DNA of 27,075 nucleotides, from contig JAKACU010000016.1 of assembly GCA_021821185.1 (NCBI GenBank), forward strand, positions 1-27,075, written 5' to 3'. Below, in pieces: positions 24,114 to 27,075 of the stretch. A program made the translations under genes and the position numbers. Position 1 is the first letter of the stretch; every line of letters begins with the position of its first letter. This DNA is from Bacillota bacterium. Its GTDB lineage: Bacteria > Bacillota > Bacilli > Alicyclobacillales > SLC66. Under the pieces are notes generated by a model. It was not told the DNA's origin. It worked only from the letters and a program-made list of their open reading frames with translations, and searched no databases.

Positions 24114-24455
24114 TTAGCCTAGTGCAACGTTTAGATTTCTTCCACCAATGACGTGATAATGCAAATGGAAAACGGATTGTCCCGCCGATTCACCGGCATT
24201 CGTGACGACGCGAAACCCGGATTCTTCTATTCCAGTAGCTTGTACAATATGCTTTATGGCCGCCTGAATTGCTGATAACAAACGCATATCCTCTGGATCA
24301 AGCTCCGCTACGTTTTGCAAGTGTTTCTTTGGTACAACTAAGACGTGGACAGGGGCTATTTTGTTGATGTCTTCAAAAGCGATGATATGCTCATCTTCTA
24401 CCACGACGGTGGCTTGCAGCTCATGATTCGCAATCTTACAAAAGAGACATTCCAC
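24114..24455 (-). CDS. HIT-family (HINT-type) nucleotide hydrolase
   Basis: This is a histidine-triad protein of the HINT branch, which hydrolyses adenosine phosphoramidates and aminoacyl-adenylates. The N-terminal CLFCKI with zinc-type cysteines, the segment PVHVLVVPKKHL and the C-terminal triad FHLHYHVIGG are all present. The GTG at 24455 is preferred: an AAAGGA stretch lies nine bases upstream, and family members start just before CxFCKI. The ATG at 24476 would add seven residues and place the ribosome binding site inside the coding sequence. Confidence 0.9.
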   Translation of the reverse strand: MECLFCKIANHELQATVVVEDEHIIAFEDINKIAPVHVLVVPKKHLQNVAELDPEDMRLLSAIQAAIKHIVQATGIEESGFRVVTNAGESAGQSVFHLHYHVIGGRNLNVALG

Positions 24456-24549
24456 ATGATCACATCCTTTTTTCATTTTCCTACTAACAGCATGATACCA
24501 AAGGCACGAATACTTACCAAATAATTAACACGCGAAAAATTTTAAAAAA

Positions 24550-24577
24550 TTGACCAATCAGTCAGAAAATCTATATT
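24550..24577 (+). promoter_or_regulatory. sigma-A-like promoter of fadN with overlapping TetR-type palindrome
   Basis: TTGACC (24550-24555) and TATATT (24572-24577) are 16 bases apart and 48 bases before fadN. The palindrome TGAC-N2-AT-N2-GTCA (24551-24564) covers the -35 box. Palindromes of the TTGACC/GGTCAA kind are typical targets of TetR-family fatty-acid regulators. An acyl-CoA-responsive repressor is an inference. Confidence 0.5.
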
Positions 24578-24624
24578 CAAATGAAATGAGCTCTGCTATC
24601 ATAGGCTTCAAGTGAAGGGGGCTG

Positions 24625-27024
24625 ATGATCGTGTTGCCGATTCGACGTGTGGCCGTACTAGGGGCAGGTGTGATGGGGGCTAGCATCGCAGGGCAGCTAG
24701 CTAATGTCGGTCTAGCCAGTCTATTGCTCGATATGGTACCAACGAAACTGACTGAAGACGAAGCACAAAAAGGACTTACTTTTTCCGACTTGGAAGTGAG
24801 AAATCGTTTAGCACAACAAGGCAAACAAGGTCTCTTGCGCAGTAAACCTGCTGCGTTGTATTCCAAACAAAATCTTGATTTGATCACAGTAGGAAACTTT
24901 GAAGATGACTTCGAAAAAATTGCTTCGTGCGATTGGATTATTGAAGTGATCATAGAACGGTTAGAAAGTAAACGAGCGATTTTGGCCAAAGTGGATCAGT
25001 ACCGGCAATTAGGCAGCATCGTAAGTTCTAACACTTCAGGTGTTTCTATTCATGATATGGCACAAGGACGTTCAACGGATTTTCAAAAACATTTTTTAGG
25101 CACGCATTTTTTTAACCCACCACGCTATATGAAATTGTTGGAACTTACGCCGACAAGCTATACGGATACACAAGTGGTGACTCACTTACTTAAGTTTGGT
25201 GAAGACGCACTTGGAAAAGGATTAGTGTTAGCAAAAGACACGCCTAATTTCATCGCTAATCGCATTGGAACATTTGGACTTCTGGTTACTTTAGAGGAGA
25301 TGAGCAAAACATCTCTAGGCATTGATGATGTGGATGCGATAACTGGTCCTGTGCTTGGACGACCCAAAAGCGCAACGTTTCGCACGCTCGACCTTGTCGG
25401 ACTGGATACTTTTCTACATGTTGCTAATAACGTAAAAAATGCAACGCAAAATGAGGAAGAAAGGCGGGTTTTCACGGTTCCTGAAGCCCTGGAGGATATG
25501 GTTAAAAGGGGTTGGTTAGGTGAAAAGACGGGTCAGGGATTTTTTAAGAAACAAGCATCAGAAGACGGTAAAAATGAAATTTTGGTGCTTGACTTGCTGA
25601 CCATGACGTATCGCAAGAGACATCGTCTAATTTCCTCATCCTATGAAACAGCCAAGCAAGTACCACAGCTCGCAGACAAAATGAAAGCGCTTGTCTATGG
25701 AAAAGACGAGGTTGGAAAATTTGTTTGGAATATTGTCAAGCGTATTTTACTTTACAGTGCATCACTAGTTGGCGAAATTGCTGACGATATCAATAGTATC
25801 GATCAAGCCATGGAGTGGGGATTTAATTGGGGATTCGGGCCATTTCGCACATGGGATGCGATTGGCTTACAATCTTCTGTTTTACGTATGCAAAAAGAAG
25901 GACTTGTGGTTCCTGACATCGCTTTAAGAGCTTTAGAACAAGCTGGCTCTTTTTATCAAAAGGAAAATGAAATCGTGCGTCAGTTTACTTGGCAGGGTTA
26001 TGAACCACTGCGCGTACGCCCTCGCAGTATGGATTTGATTGCCCTAAAACAAAATGGGAACGTAATTCTAACCAATCCGGGGGCGAGTTTGGTTGATCTA
26101 GGTGATGGTGTCGCCTGCCTTGATTTTCATTCTCCTAAGCAAGCGATCGGAATCGACATGATTACGATGATGAAGAAGGCTGCAGATGAGGTAGAGAAAA
26201 ACTACCAGGCACTTGTGTTAAGTGGCAGTGGCACGAATTTTTGTGTTGGCGCCAATTTGATGATGATGCTTTCGGAAGCACAAGACGAGAATTGGGACGA
26301 CATTGACTTTATGATTCGTTCCTTGCAACAAGCGACGATACGCTTAAAGTATCTTGCGCGCCCCGTGGTCACCGCTCCATACGGTATGGTCTTAGGCGGA
26401 GGTGCCGAACTCTGCTTTTTAGCAGGTAAGGTTCAGGCTGCAGCAGAGACGTACATGGGACTTGTCGAAGTTGGTGTTGGGTTGATTCCAGCCGGAGGCG
26501 GCACGAAAGAGATGGTTTACCGAGCGATGGAACAACTACCTGTAGGTGTTGAATTACAAGCGCTGCCTGTCATCCAAAAGGCATTTGAAACGGTGGCCAT
26601 GGCCAAGGTATCAACGAGCGCTAAAGAGGCGCAAGAACTTGGTTACTTACGACAAACAGACGGCATTTCAGTGTCTCGCGATCATGTTTTGTATGATGCC
26701 AAGCAGATTGCTTTAGCGATGAGTCAATATTTTAATCCTAAAAAACCTACTCCAGTAACTGTTCTTGGTGAATCTGGCGCAGCACTTTTAAAAATGGGTA
26801 TTTTTTCTATGAAAGAAAGCGGCTTCATCAGTGAGTATGATGCTGTGATCGCTACTAAACTACTTCATGTCATGACTGGTGGCAAAGTTACGGGTGCTAC
26901 GCAAGTTGCTGAGCAATATCTGCTTGATCTGGAACGTGAAGCATTTTTGTCTTTGCTTGGTGAACAAAAAACACAGCAACGCATGCAATACATGTTGCAA
27001 AAGGGTAAACCGCTTCGAAATTAG
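24625..27024 (+). CDS. fadN: 3-hydroxyacyl-CoA dehydrogenase / enoyl-CoA hydratase fusion (FadN type)
   Basis: This is a two-function beta-oxidation enzyme of 799 residues, close in length to B. subtilis FadN (YusL). The N-terminal Rossmann part has VAVLGAGVMGASIAGQLA, followed by the dehydrogenase segment GTHFFNPPRYMKLLEL with the catalytic His. A second dehydrogenase C-terminal domain follows. The C-terminal crotonase domain has the oxyanion loop GTNFCVGANL and both expected acidic residues, in LGGGAELCF and GLVEVGVGLIPAGGGT. The start is ATG 24625; GTG 24631 fits the AAGGGG spacing better and cannot be excluded. In Bacilli the gene usually leads a fadNAE operon. Confidence 0.94.
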   Translation: MIVLPIRRVAVLGAGVMGASIAGQLANVGLASLLLDMVPTKLTEDEAQKGLTFSDLEVRNRLAQQGKQGLLRSKPAALYSKQNLDLITVGNFEDDFEKIASCDWIIEVIIERLESKRAILAKVDQYRQLGSIVSSNTSGVSIHDMAQGRSTDFQKHFLGTHFFNPPRYMKLLELTPTSYTDTQVVTHLLKFGEDALGKGLVLAKDTPNFIANRIGTFGLLVTLEEMSKTSLGIDDVDAITGPVLGRPKSATFRTLDLVGLDTFLHVANNVKNATQNEEERRVFTVPEALEDMVKRGWLGEKTGQGFFKKQASEDGKNEILVLDLLTMTYRKRHRLISSSYETAKQVPQLADKMKALVYGKDEVGKFVWNIVKRILLYSASLVGEIADDINSIDQAMEWGFNWGFGPFRTWDAIGLQSSVLRMQKEGLVVPDIALRALEQAGSFYQKENEIVRQFTWQGYEPLRVRPRSMDLIALKQNGNVILTNPGASLVDLGDGVACLDFHSPKQAIGIDMITMMKKAADEVEKNYQALVLSGSGTNFCVGANLMMMLSEAQDENWDDIDFMIRSLQQATIRLKYLARPVVTAPYGMVLGGGAELCFLAGKVQAAAETYMGLVEVGVGLIPAGGGTKEMVYRAMEQLPVGVELQALPVIQKAFETVAMAKVSTSAKEAQELGYLRQTDGISVSRDHVLYDAKQIALAMSQYFNPKKPTPVTVLGESGAALLKMGIFSMKESGFISEYDAVIATKLLHVMTGGKVTGATQVAEQYLLDLEREAFLSLLGEQKTQQRMQYMLQKGKPLRN

Positions 27025-27049
27025 CAAGCTTTTACCTTATCTGTTACAA

Positions 27050-27075
27050 GGGGAGAAGGGGATCCGGTTGATAGA
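27050..27075 (+). other. ribosome binding site and possible start of the next gene
   Basis: GGGAGAAGGGG (27051-27061) is followed six bases later by TTG at 27068 and two codons' worth of sequence before the window ends. A thiolase (fadA) would be expected after fadN, but there is too little sequence to identify anything. Confidence 0.3.

Noticed and set aside
24558..24989. 143-codon open frame on the minus strand over the fadN start
   Set aside because: It covers the fadN promoter and N-terminal coding region, and the plus-strand protein is clearly conserved.

Overview
The window looks like chromosomal DNA of a Bacilli-type Firmicute, most likely a Bacillales or Alicyclobacillaceae-like organism. 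That is inferred from gene families typical of the group (YfhH/DUF1811, YuzB-like DUF1450, GtaB-type GalU, FadN, HelD), strong AGGAGG ribosome binding sites and frequent TTG/GTG starts. No rRNA, tRNA, CRISPR array, insertion sequence or phage gene was found.

Layout. (1) 1-214: 5' end of a helD-like gene on the minus strand. (2) 453-7634: a complete [FeFe]-hydrogenase operon, hndA/B/C/D-like (NuoE-like, small 2Fe-2S protein, NuoF-like flavoprotein, catalytic HydA), followed by the maturases hydG and hydF. A perfect TGTGA-N6-TCACA palindrome lies just before it and a bidirectional terminator closes it. The maturase gene hydE is not in the window. (3) 7686-8970 (minus): a DUF1450 protein and a GAF-GGDEF diguanylate cyclase. 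(4) 9207-11551: inositol-monophosphatase family enzyme and nicotinate phosphoribosyltransferase. (5) 11576-12604 (minus): a membrane-anchored protein with a class A beta-lactamase-like fold whose catalytic motifs all look degenerate. (6) 12735-16468: an OmpR/HisKA two-component pair, ispH and an unknown gene. (7) 16511-16831 (minus): yfhH. (8) 16907-20883: MazG-like protein, galU, an ABC-class ATPase and a cytoplasmic beta-lactamase-family serine hydrolase. (9) 20899-23706: an unknown small ORF, then envelope-facing enzymes: a phospholipase D-like lipoprotein, an SGNH hydrolase and a PAP2 phosphatase. (10) 23745-24455: a secreted cupredoxin-like protein that has lost most copper ligands, and a HIT protein. 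(11) 24625-27024: fadN, behind a promoter with a TetR-type palindrome.

How it fits together. The hydrogenase block is a self-contained redox module: HydA exchanges electrons between H2/protons, NAD(H) and probably ferredoxin through the NuoE/NuoF-like subunits, and HydG and HydF build the H-cluster. The rest is mostly housekeeping (NAD salvage, isoprenoid synthesis, UDP-glucose, beta-oxidation) mixed with cell-envelope and signalling genes.

The best leads are the hydrogenase with a possible FNR-type operator and no adjacent hydE, two extracytoplasmic proteins with dismantled active or metal sites (beta-lactamase fold and cupredoxin), a histidine kinase with an acidic insertion inside its dimerisation domain, and a cytoplasmic serine hydrolase coupled to an ABC-class ATPase. 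None of these can be called a new system from sequence reading alone.
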